This document shows, in pieces, positions 22,141-27,523 of a stretch of 27,897 nt of DNA. The position numbers and the translations under genes were made by a program. Under the pieces are notes generated by a model that worked only from the letters and a program-made list of their open reading frames with translations, did no database searches and was not told the origin of the DNA. The first letter of the stretch is position 1. Every line of letters starts with the position of its first letter. This DNA is from a virus: positions 1 through 27,897 of IMG/VR virus record IMGVR_UViG_3300000117_000033. One strand, 5' to 3'.

Positions 22141-22686
22141 ATGAATAGCAAAAAACAAACCCTCGTAGTTGCTGAGAACGTTGAATTGAAATGGGCTGAA
22201 GCTCATAGAGAAGTTCCAATAGAAACATTCGTTCACTCAGCTTATGGTAATGAAGATGGCACAGTAGAAGATGGTGTTTCAGTTCATCTCAATGCTAGAA
22301 GTGAGAACGTATTAATTATTGATTGCCCTACTCCTGAAGTTCGCAGAGAGTTAGAGAAACTGCATGGTGATTATGCTTTCCATCTTCCTAGAGTTGTTAG
22401 TGATTACGTAGGTCGTGATAAGGAAGGCAATGAAGTAGAGAAGATGGAAATATTCACCAAGGCTATATCCAATTGCACAGTTAATAAAAGATGGAGCAAT
22501 AAGGATCATGCAATGGTTAATATCAGCATCAATGGTAGAGTTCATGCTAGAGGTACTGCATATGCACTAAAGCCATTAGCTTACAAGATGCCAGCCCTTA
22601 ATAAAGATGGTGCAGTTATGAAGGGTGTCAAAGGTAAGTACATGGGTTCTGCTTCCTACCTAAAAGAAGTAGGTGGTAACTCATGA
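22141..22686 (+). CDS. First rightward gene, unrecognised 181-aa protein
   Basis: The ATG has an AAGGAGTAATAT SD. The protein starts with NSKKQTLVVAENVELKWAEA and includes DGVSVHLNARSENVLIIDCP, EVEKMEIFTKAISNCTVNKR, then AMVNISINGRVHARGTAYAL and KGVKGKYMGSASYLKEVGG. It looks like a compact mixed beta protein without membrane spans or a DNA-binding motif I can name. Codons are better balanced (GAA, AAG, GAT) than in later small genes, suggesting strong expression. A long structured leader precedes it and its stop overlaps the next gene as ATGA. Likely an early, abundantly made protein; function unknown. Confidence 0.65.
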   Translation: MNSKKQTLVVAENVELKWAEAHREVPIETFVHSAYGNEDGTVEDGVSVHLNARSENVLIIDCPTPEVRRELEKLHGDYAFHLPRVVSDYVGRDKEGNEVEKMEIFTKAISNCTVNKRWSNKDHAMVNISINGRVHARGTAYALKPLAYKMPALNKDGAVMKGVKGKYMGSASYLKEVGGNS

Positions 22687-22931
22687 AGATTACTCACTAT
22701 GCATACATTCCTCCTACTCGAAAGAGTGGGGGGATTACCGAGGGATCAAAAGCTTTAGGTAATGGTTGTTATCATAACATCACAAGCAGTTACATAGCTT
22801 GGGATTATAAGGAACTCATAGAAACTGTTACAGATTCTAGACCTTTCCTTGATTCTATTGATCGTGATGAAATGAATCATCAACAGGTTAAAACTATACT
22901 AAAGGAGCAGAAGATTAAGTTTAAGAAGTAA
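22683..22931 (+). CDS. Second rightward gene, unrecognised 82-aa protein
   Basis: The ATGA overlap with the upstream gene shows coupling. It reads MKITHYAYIPPTRKSGGITE, then NGCYHNITSSYIAWDYKELI, and a charged C-terminal helix (QQVKTILKEQKIKFKK). No domain recognised. It is the last gene before a strong GNRA-loop hairpin (22937-22979), so the two-gene unit 22141-22931 is probably a separate early transcript segment. Confidence 0.6.
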   Translation: MKITHYAYIPPTRKSGGITEGSKALGNGCYHNITSSYIAWDYKELIETVTDSRPFLDSIDRDEMNHQQVKTILKEQKIKFKK

Positions 22932-22936
22932 GTTAT

Positions 22937-22979
22937 ATAGATGGTGGTGCGACTCGTAAGAGTTGTGCCACCTATCTAT
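22937..22979 (+). other. 19-bp hairpin with GUAA tetraloop
   Basis: Arms 22937-22955 and 22960-22979, loop GTAA (a GNRA loop). The stem has three G-U pairs and one bulged base. The pairs that are not Watson-Crick are all G-U, which points to an RNA-level structure. No U-run follows, so RNA processing or mRNA 3'-end protection fits better than intrinsic termination. Confidence 0.7.
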
Positions 22980-22989
22980 GTGTAAGATT

Positions 22990-23010
22990 AATAGTGCCTT
23001 TGGCAAGGAT
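22990..23010 (+). repeat. AATAGTGCC-NN-GGCA motif, copy 2
   Basis: AATAGTGCCTTTGGCAAGG followed by AT. It differs from copy 1 (21918) at the loop and at purine positions, and keeps the TGCC/GGCA arms. Like copy 1 it follows directly on a stem-loop and is preceded by GTAAG a few bases earlier. Confidence 0.6.
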
Positions 23011-23025
23011 AAAAACAATGATAAC

Positions 23026-23165
23026 CTTTTTTGTAAAAAAGTTTAACCAAAAAACTTTCTTAAAATCAACATCGAATCTTACCCAAGATTCATCAGGGAA
23101 AACTTTCACAAAGTTTTATAAACGTATTATGATGCTTCGCATGTATTTAATTAGTTGCTTCGCAA
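23026..23165 (+). other. Cluster of five small perfect hairpins
   Basis: C-TTTTTT-GT-AAAAAA-G (23026-23041); GAATCTT-ACCC-AAGATTC (23074-23091); AAAACTTT-CAC-AAAGTTTT (23099-23117); ATGC-TTC-GCAT (23132-23142); TTGC-TTC-GCAA (23155-23165). The last two share the loop and GC clamp. The density is unusual for AT-rich phage DNA and suggests a structured RNA. Confidence 0.45.
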
Positions 23166-23202
23166 TAGAGAATGAGTATGAAACATCTGATCTAAGAGGT
23201 TC

Positions 23203-23239
23203 GTGCCAGCCAAAGTAGGGGATGTGTGTGGGGTATTCG
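23203..23239 (+). repeat. Inverted ~36 bp element, copy B
   Basis: On the plus strand: GTGCCAGC, CAAAGTAGGGG, then ATGTGTGTGGGG and TATTCG; 32 of 37 aligned columns match copy A (21695-21730, minus strand). It lies 50 bases upstream of the gene at 23290, the first of the second rightward gene group. Together with copy A it brackets the origin region, the two-gene unit and the hairpin cluster. Confidence 0.7.
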
Positions 23240-23289
23240 TGGACTTGACGGATGGACTGGACTCTTAACTTATAAAAAAGGAAAAATAA

Positions 23290-23553
23290 ATGACAAATAA
23301 TAATGAAATTCTTACAGGTTTATCTTTAATAATAGACATGAAGAATAAATTTAACTACGAAGATTTTGGTAAAGCTTTTGCTGCACTACCATCTGATGAA
23401 ATAAAAGATAAGACTAGAATAGATATGATTAATGAAATAAAAAACTTATTAAGTTCAATGGGTAAAGAGGTACATGAATCTCGTATGACTAAAATATTAA
23501 TACATACTGCACGAATGAAAACTAAAGAAGAGATAATAAATTTCTTAACCTGA
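23290..23553 (+). CDS. Unrecognised 87-aa helical protein
   Basis: The ATG has an AAGGA SD 8 bases upstream. The protein is helical and mixed-charge: EILTGLSLIIDMKNKFNYED, then FGKAFAALPSDEIKDKTRID and KNLLSSMGKEVHESRMTKIL. No known motif. It is the first gene after the structured stretch and copy B of the inverted element, so it may be the promoter-proximal gene of the second early unit. Confidence 0.6.
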   Translation: MTNNNEILTGLSLIIDMKNKFNYEDFGKAFAALPSDEIKDKTRIDMINEIKNLLSSMGKEVHESRMTKILIHTARMKTKEEIINFLT

Positions 23554-23563
23554 AAGGTACAAC

Positions 23564-23830
23564 ATGGATACTAATACATTAGCAACAGAGTTATCTACCA
23601 ATGATTCATTTTATAAAGAAGTAAAGCATGAAGTTGTTCGTGATTTAGTTTATGATCCATCTACATTTGGTATGTCACATCAGTTTGTAAATTGTATAGG
23701 ATCATGGAAAGAAATAGATGCTTGGGTAGATCGTAAATCAAAAGGATGGATAGCAGAGTTAGTGCTAGAAGGATGGAGTGAAAGTAAAATAGAACATGTA
23801 TATCAGTACACACATGAGTGGATGCAGTAG
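23564..23830 (+). CDS. Unrecognised 88-aa protein
   Basis: ATG 23564 follows a GAAAGG SD, 10 bases after the preceding stop. It reads NTLATELSTNDSFYKEVKHE and SWKEIDAWVDRKSKGWIAEL, ending with SKIEHVYQYTHEWMQ, and is acidic, helical and Trp-rich. No family recognised. A long G-U-compensated stem-loop (23831-23897) begins directly after its stop codon. Confidence 0.55.
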   Translation: MDTNTLATELSTNDSFYKEVKHEVVRDLVYDPSTFGMSHQFVNCIGSWKEIDAWVDRKSKGWIAELVLEGWSESKIEHVYQYTHEWMQ

Positions 23831-23897
23831 TATAAATTCTGAAGCTCACTCGTAAATCCAATTACCGAATTTGGTGGAGTGAGTTTCGGTATTTATA
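23831..23897 (+). other. Intercistronic 21-bp hairpin
   Basis: Arms 23831-23851 and 23877-23897 pair over 21 positions with one T-T mismatch and two G-U pairs; the 25-base loop contains a further partial pairing (CCAATT with AATTTGG). No U-run follows. The two G-U replacements again indicate an RNA-level structure. It fills the gap between the 88-residue gene and the small membrane peptide. Confidence 0.65.
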
Positions 23898-23911
23898 TTA
23901 GAGGAGTGAAC

Positions 23912-23989
23912 ATGAAAGAACAATGGGCTGATTGGGTTTGGGCTGTAGTAATTATTGGTGTTTGGTTTATTGGTTTAACTCATTTATAG
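23912..23989 (+). CDS. 25-residue single-span membrane peptide
   Basis: A short frame, ATG 23912 to TAG 23989, with a good SD (GAGGAG, 5 bases upstream). It begins MKEQWADWVWAVVIIGVWF and ends IGLTHL, so a charged N-terminus is followed by one Trp-rich hydrophobic span. It sits between a structured leader and the next gene. Small early membrane peptides of phages often act on the host envelope, but nothing in the sequence identifies a target. Confidence 0.6.
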   Translation: MKEQWADWVWAVVIIGVWFIGLTHL

Positions 23990-24001
23990 GAGATACATAA
24001 T

Positions 24002-24190
24002 TTGAAAGAGATTAAATTAGAGATGAATAGCTATCAAGACTTTCCTAGGTTTATAACTTGGGAGGATTTGATAGTTGAAGGTTGCATATCTATTAGTGCA
24101 TTTAATAGATTACATAAACTAGAAAGTGATAGGAAGGAAGTAGAGGAGCATGAGCAGCAACAGCAGTTGAATAATCAAGATGTATTTTAA
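24002..24190 (+). CDS. Unrecognised 62-aa protein, TTG start
   Basis: TTG 24002 is preceded by AGGAGATACATAAT; no in-frame ATG occurs before residue 8. The protein reads KEIKLEMNSYQDFPRFITWE, then DLIVEGCISISAFNRLHKLE and a Glu/Gln-rich tail (EEHEQQQQLNNQDVF). The middle part could be a small helix-turn-helix (TWEDLIVEGCISISAFNRL), but this is weak. It lies 12 bases after the membrane peptide. Confidence 0.5.
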   Translation: MKEIKLEMNSYQDFPRFITWEDLIVEGCISISAFNRLHKLESDRKEVEEHEQQQQLNNQDVF

Positions 24191-24212
24191 TTTAAACTAA
24201 GGAGAAATTAAC

Positions 24213-24575
24213 ATGGCTAAGATTAAAGCTATTGAAACAAGAGTATTCATTAAAGATAATCCAGGTAAGAGTGCATCAGGAATATCTAAACCTGCATTAA
24301 ATATTAAAGTAGATGTTAGACAGGACTTTGTAACTGACTTTAATATTAATCAGATTGAAGGTGGTATGGATGCTTGGGTTGAACAAATGTTATCTACAGG
24401 TAGAGTTATTATACCTGCTGGACTTAAGTTAGATGGTGGTGCTTGGATCTCTAGCAAACTTACAGTTAATGGAGATAAGCAAGCTACTGGTGGACTTGAT
24501 AATCCATACAACCCTGATGCAGTAAACGTATCTAGTGAAGGTGTTGTAGCTGAACCACAATTAGCTGCTGCATAG
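24213..24575 (+). CDS. Unrecognised 120-aa beta-rich protein
   Basis: The ATG has an AAGGAGAAATTAAC SD, one of the best in the rightward module, and the gene is followed by an intrinsic terminator, so it is probably well expressed. The protein reads KIKAIETRVFIKDNPGKSAS, then LNIKVDVRQDFVTDFNINQI, then AGLKLDGGAWISSKLTVNGD, and ends in an Ala-rich tail. It is beta-prone and lacks membrane spans. A single-strand DNA-binding or other small beta-barrel function would fit its shape, but I see no diagnostic motif. Confidence 0.6.
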   Translation: MAKIKAIETRVFIKDNPGKSASGISKPALNIKVDVRQDFVTDFNINQIEGGMDAWVEQMLSTGRVIIPAGLKLDGGAWISSKLTVNGDKQATGGLDNPYNPDAVNVSSEGVVAEPQLAAA

Positions 24576-24614
24576 TAATAAAAACTAGACACAGTAGTTT
24601 AACTGTACTAAATT

Positions 24615-24651
24615 AAAAGGTGTGAGGACGTAAGTTCTCATACCTTTTTTT
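24615..24651 (+). terminator. Intrinsic terminator
   Basis: A 15-bp stem (24615-24629 with 24634-24648, two G-U pairs) with a GTAA loop (24630-24633) and a run of seven T from 24645 to 24651, 39 bases after the preceding stop. The GNRA loop is the same as in the hairpin at 22937. Confidence 0.85.
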
Positions 24652-24663
24652 ATAGGAGATGTT

Positions 24664-24867
24664 ATGAGTCACGAAGGTAATGTAAAATTTTTAGAATGGT
24701 GTGAAGAAAAGTATTACTTTGATTGGAAAGTAGACAATATGGCTACTATTATGTCACTAAGACCAGGTCAAATTGGTAGCTTGTTTGTTGATGATATGTT
24801 TGATTGTGATGGACTTTGGCGACCTCGTAGACATGATCACTTATGGGAAGATAGTTATGGTAGATAA
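24664..24867 (+). CDS. Unrecognised 67-aa protein
   Basis: ATG 24664 is preceded by AGGAGATGTT. It is Trp- and acid-rich: NVKFLEWCEEKYYFDWKVDN, then SLRPGQIGSLFVDDMFDCDG, then LWRPRRHDHLWEDS. First gene after the terminator, so it must be read from a promoter between or by read-through. It overlaps the next gene by 11 bases. No family recognised. Confidence 0.55.
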   Translation: MSHEGNVKFLEWCEEKYYFDWKVDNMATIMSLRPGQIGSLFVDDMFDCDGLWRPRRHDHLWEDSYGR

Positions 24868-25138
24868 AAAATTAAAAGGATTTAACTTATTAGCTTATAT
24901 GTATGTGAGGACTGATGCTAAGAGTTGGGCTGATGCACTAGCATATACACCTAATAGAAAAGAAGTAATGTTGGACTTGAGGAATCAACTATCTTCATTA
25001 GATAAATTAATACCTAGTAATGATGCAGGATTCTTAAATTATTTAGATGATGTTATTACTAAAGATGATTTGTTAAATAAAGATCTTAAACACTTAAAGA
25101 TTTTAGGTGACGATACTAACTTAAAGGAGAATGACTAA
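24857..25138 (+). CDS. Unrecognised 93-aa protein
   Basis: I use the ATG at 24857, which overlaps the previous stop by 11 bases and has GGGAAG upstream; an ATG far upstream in the same frame would only duplicate the previous gene. The protein reads VDKKLKGFNLLAYMYVRTDA, then SWADALAYTPNRKEVMLDLR, then LDKLIPSNDAGFLNYLDDVI and a Lys/Asp-rich tail. It is helical and acidic. The stop shares a base with the next start (TAATG). Function unknown. Confidence 0.55.
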   Translation: MVDKKLKGFNLLAYMYVRTDAKSWADALAYTPNRKEVMLDLRNQLSSLDKLIPSNDAGFLNYLDDVITKDDLLNKDLKHLKILGDDTNLKEND

Positions 25139-25374
25139 TGGCTTTTACACAAGAACAGTTAGACAATTTAGCAGATAATAACCCTGACTTACATGACAAG
25201 ATGTGGAGTAAAGCATCAGATAAACTTAGAGAAATGTCTGTTCGTGATTTTGAATGGGAGCTTATAGATGAAGATTCTACAAATGGTAAGGTTGCTTTCT
25301 CTGTATTCCAATCTTTATGGATACATTCAATTACTAGAGAGATGAAAAAGATGGGGGATAAAAGAGATGACTAA
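25138..25374 (+). CDS. Unrecognised 78-aa acidic protein
   Basis: TAATG overlap with the upstream gene and a GGAGAATGACTA SD. It is mainly helical: AFTQEQLDNLADNNPDLHDK, then MWSKASDKLREMSVRDFEWE and a charged end. A VRDFEWELIDED segment gives it strong negative charge. No known domain. It overlaps the next small gene by 8 bases. Confidence 0.55.
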   Translation: MAFTQEQLDNLADNNPDLHDKMWSKASDKLREMSVRDFEWELIDEDSTNGKVAFSVFQSLWIHSITREMKKMGDKRDD

Positions 25375-25540
25375 GTTAAAAGAGATCACTAAACCTTATA
25401 GTGACATGGAAATGTTACATATGTTAGTTGATGATTTGTTTTGGGAGCAAGACAGAATGACTAGTAGTGGAGTAGATGGTTTAAATAATCTTGCAAATTT
25501 TGTAGATGAAATTAAAAGTTTAACTATGAAAGGGAAATAA
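25367..25540 (+). CDS. 57-residue unrecognised protein
   Basis: ATG 25367 overlaps the preceding stop by 8 bases; an SD-like GGGGGA lies 13 bases upstream. The protein reads TKLKEITKPYSDMEMLHMLV, then DDLFWEQDRMTSSGVDGLNN, and is helical with a Met-rich first half. The frame is open over its whole length and its coding style matches its neighbours. Three bases separate its stop from the next ATG. Function unknown. Confidence 0.55.
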   Translation: MTKLKEITKPYSDMEMLHMLVDDLFWEQDRMTSSGVDGLNNLANFVDEIKSLTMKGK

Positions 25541-25543
25541 CTT

Positions 25544-25912
25544 ATGGGTTATACAAATTATTGGAAGCAACCTACTGATTTTACAGATGAAGAATGGGAT
25601 GCTGTAGTTAGAGAATTTAAATATGTATGTGATATGGGTGAAGATTATATTGAAAGAGTTGAAGCTCATAAGTTAACTAAAAATATAAAGCTAGACTATA
25701 TTAGTTTTGATGCAGCAGGTTGTGAAACATTTTATATAGATAAAAAAGCTGACAGATATAATAAAGGGGTTTCATTTTGTAAGACAGGTGCTAGGACTGT
25801 AGATATATTTGTATGGCACATGCTTACGTTTTGTCAAATGATTAAAGAGGACTTTACTTGTAGTAGAGATTGGTGGTATTGGGAAAAGAAAAATGAAAAG
25901 GAGAAAGCATGA
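25544..25912 (+). CDS. MGYTNYW-type conserved phage protein
   Basis: A 122-residue protein opening MGYTNYWKQPTDFTDEEWDA, then LDYISFDAAGCETFYIDKKA and VDIFVWHMLTFCQMIKEDFT, with RDWWYW near the end. The MGYT(H/N)YW start is a familiar mark of a small phage protein family with unknown function that occurs in varied phages and prophages. Several Cys and aromatic residues are conserved-looking. It overlaps the next gene by ATGA. Confidence 0.6.
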   Translation: MGYTNYWKQPTDFTDEEWDAVVREFKYVCDMGEDYIERVEAHKLTKNIKLDYISFDAAGCETFYIDKKADRYNKGVSFCKTGARTVDIFVWHMLTFCQMIKEDFTCSRDWWYWEKKNEKEKA

Positions 25913-26229
25913 AGCTATCTTATACATTAAATAATATTCAGATGTTTTTTCTAGGTGCTTTAATGGTATTAGGATTTCAAGAAACGATTAGTTATTTTTT
26001 ACCTATGATAAATAATAAAGGTTTGTTTTATTACCTATGTGTATATCTAACTACTGGTTTTATATTAGGTAGAGTAACTAAATCACATGGTGAATTTTAT
26101 TCTAAGTTAGAAGAAGGAGGACTTGACTGTGAGAGTAATAGCAAAAGAAGAAGTACCAGTATTAAAAATAGAGCTAACAAAATGGAAAGGGATCTTAGTA
26201 CAACTGATAGCAGGAATATACAAACATAA
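25909..26229 (+). CDS. Small membrane protein with two spans
   Basis: A 106-residue frame with hydrophobic segments at about 11-30 (QMFFLGALMVLGFQETISYF) and 40-56 (FYYLCVYLTTGFILGRV), then a hydrophilic tail. The last ~30 residues (SNSKRRSTSIKNRANKMERD) overlap the next gene by about 100 bases and resemble out-of-frame coding, so the functional part probably ends near residue 73. It couples to the MGYTNYW gene by ATGA. Likely an inner-membrane protein of the host-takeover region; specific role unknown. Confidence 0.55.
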   Translation: MKLSYTLNNIQMFFLGALMVLGFQETISYFLPMINNKGLFYYLCVYLTTGFILGRVTKSHGEFYSKLEEGGLDCESNSKRRSTSIKNRANKMERDLSTTDSRNIQT

Positions 26230-26434
26230 TACTAGTGATACTACCTATTGGATTAAGTATCAATGGGGTAATCATGTAACTAAAGAAGGTGAAATATTTT
26301 TTAATCGACCTGGAGTGCAAGAGTTTTTTTCTGCAAAAAAGTTAATGAGTTTTATACACAATGAACGTGATGAAATAGAACAGCAACTTAAAAAATTTAA
26401 AGTTAATCCTAGTAATCATATAGATCATTTATAA
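26129..26434 (+). CDS. Unrecognised 101-aa protein, GTG start
   Basis: I prefer GTG 26129, which has GGAGG 8 bases upstream, over the TTG at 26123. The protein reads RVIAKEEVPVLKIELTKWKG, then QLIAGIYKHNTSDTTYWIKY, then FFNRPGVQEFFSAKKLMSFI and a charged tail. It looks like a small soluble alpha/beta protein. The ~100-base overlap with the membrane gene upstream is unusual for this compact genome. No family recognised. Confidence 0.55.
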   Translation: MRVIAKEEVPVLKIELTKWKGILVQLIAGIYKHNTSDTTYWIKYQWGNHVTKEGEIFFNRPGVQEFFSAKKLMSFIHNERDEIEQQLKKFKVNPSNHIDHL

Positions 26435-26447
26435 AGGGAGTATAAAA

Positions 26448-26615
26448 ATGAACATAAATTATAAGAAGTTATTTACTGATGTAGCTAAAGAACATTATGA
26501 AAGTCTTAAAATAAAATATGATCATACTCCTACTTATACAGGTAAGAAGTTAAAGCCTGCTACTAGACGTAAGAAATATACTAAGAATAATAAGGGAGGA
26601 CTTAAAGATGTCTAG
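26448..26615 (+). CDS. 55-residue Lys-rich protein
   Basis: ATG 26448 has a good AAAGGGAG SD 7 bases upstream. The protein reads NINYKKLFTDVAKEHYESLK and then a very basic C-terminus (GKKLKPATRRKKYTKNNKGG). It overlaps the next gene by 8 bases. The basic tail suggests nucleic-acid contact. Function unknown. Confidence 0.55.
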   Translation: MNINYKKLFTDVAKEHYESLKIKYDHTPTYTGKKLKPATRRKKYTKNNKGGLKDV

Positions 26616-26907
26616 AGATTTTGAAATTCATAACTTATCTAATTTAACAGAAGAAGAACTGTGGGAGTCTGTAGATGAATTAAAAAGTAAAGTTGAAGGT
26701 GAAATAGAATACCGAAAAGAATGTGCTGAAAAAGAAAAAAAGATAGAAATACCAACAGAATTGTGGGTTGAATTAAATTGTGAGCTTTCTGCATATGTAG
26801 AAAATAAATGTTACCCAGAAGAAGGTGAAAGATCTGAAGATAATTTCTGTGAAATCGTTGATGAAGTAGGAGGTATATTAGAAAGTTACTTTAGAAAGGA
26901 TAATTGA
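26608..26907 (+). CDS. Unrecognised 99-aa very acidic protein
   Basis: ATG 26608 lies in the end of the preceding gene with GGGAGGA upstream. It is Glu-rich and helical: HNLSNLTEEELWESVDELKS, then RKECAEKEKKIEIPTELWVE, then NFCEIVDEVGGILESYF. The net negative charge is very high, a feature seen in DNA-mimic or inhibitor proteins of phages, but composition alone does not show this. One base separates it from the next ATG. Confidence 0.55.
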   Translation: MSRDFEIHNLSNLTEEELWESVDELKSKVEGEIEYRKECAEKEKKIEIPTELWVELNCELSAYVENKCYPEEGERSEDNFCEIVDEVGGILESYFRKDN

Positions 26908-26908
26908 T

Positions 26909-27100
26909 ATGCCAGTATTTCAAGTGTGCAGAACTATAACATATGCTTATACATATGAAGTAGAAGCTAAAGATGAAGATGAAGCTATAGACTTTGCTAT
27001 TGATGATGTAGATGGTGAGTATAGTAGTGCAGTTAATTTAACATCTTGTAATCAAGTAGATAGTGAAGTTACTGATGTTGAAAGGTTAAATGATGACTAA
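26909..27100 (+). CDS. Unrecognised 63-aa acidic protein
   Basis: ATG 26909 is preceded by an AGAAAGGA SD. It reads PVFQVCRTITYAYTYEVEAK, then DEDEAIDFAIDDVDGEYSSA, and is extremely acidic. The N-terminal half is a beta hairpin-like strand pair followed by a helix, a layout often seen in tiny phage proteins with an AxxEDEA(I/L) motif. It overlaps the next gene by 11 bases. Function unknown. Confidence 0.5.
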   Translation: MPVFQVCRTITYAYTYEVEAKDEDEAIDFAIDDVDGEYSSAVNLTSCNQVDSEVTDVERLNDD

Positions 27101-27311
27101 TATATTTGCTTTTGTATTAGGTGGACTGTTAGTATTTTACTTTATAGATATTAATACTGATAAAATATCTGACATATGGCAGCAAGCTTATCAGGTAGGT
27201 AGAGATGATGGTGAGAACTTAGCTATGTATCAATACAGACTTACTGATGAGCAGTTAAGGTATGAATGTGAACGTCTACATTGGGAAGTGCTAGATGGTA
27301 AAAAAAGATAG
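27090..27311 (+). CDS. Small N-terminally anchored protein
   Basis: A 73-residue protein from tandem ATGs at 27090 and 27093, with AAAGG upstream. It has a hydrophobic N-terminus (IFAFVLGGLLVFYFIDINTD) and then a soluble acidic helix (LTDEQLRYECERLHWEVLDG). The single span at the start suggests an inner-membrane anchor with a cytoplasmic or periplasmic tail. Overlaps the preceding gene by 11 bases. Function unknown. Confidence 0.55.
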   Translation: MMTNIFAFVLGGLLVFYFIDINTDKISDIWQQAYQVGRDDGENLAMYQYRLTDEQLRYECERLHWEVLDGKKR

Positions 27312-27319
27312 GAGGTTAA

Positions 27320-27520
27320 ATGAGTATTAGAGAATTACCTAAGTTAAAATTATATGTGGTAGACTATAAACATACTGATAAATATAGTATATGGGATGCA
27401 CATAGAATTTTTGATGACAAGTTAGCAGCAATGAACTTTAATAAGTTGATGAAACAACGAGAAGATAATTTATTTTTTAATAATTTACTAGACCCTGATA
27501 CGGGTTTTTTGAAAGGATAA
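27320..27520 (+). CDS. Unrecognised 66-aa protein
   Basis: ATG 27320 has a good GGAGG SD. The protein reads SIRELPKLKLYVVDYKHTDK, then SIWDAHRIFDDKLAAMNFNK, then NNLLDPDTGFLKG. No motif recognised. It lies 8 bases after the anchored protein and 3 bases before the last gene of the window. Confidence 0.5.
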   Translation: MSIRELPKLKLYVVDYKHTDKYSIWDAHRIFDDKLAAMNFNKLMKQREDNLFFNNLLDPDTGFLKG

Positions 27521-27523
27521 GAC

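Larger units (their letters stand above)
22932..23289 (+). other. 358-base structured non-coding stretch
   Basis: No convincing gene. In order: a 19-bp hairpin with a GUAA loop (22937-22979); the second AATAGTGCC motif (22990-23010); a cluster of five short perfect hairpins (23026-23165); copy B of the ~36 bp element (23203-23239); and a TTGACG (23245) plus TATAAA (23271) before the gene at 23290, with a 20-base gap that is too long for an ordinary sigma-70 pair. A 74-codon GTG frame at 22994 runs through the hairpins and lacks an SD, so I do not call it. A structured RNA is possible. Confidence 0.55.

Noticed and set aside
22994-23218. 74-codon GTG frame in the structured stretch
   Set aside because: GTG start lies inside the AATAGTGCC motif, no SD, the frame runs through five hairpins and the protein has no recognisable character.
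23245-23276. TTGACG / TATAAA as a promoter for the gene at 23290
   Set aside because: The 20-base gap between hexamers is too long for a usual sigma-70 promoter; kept only as a remark in the structured stretch.
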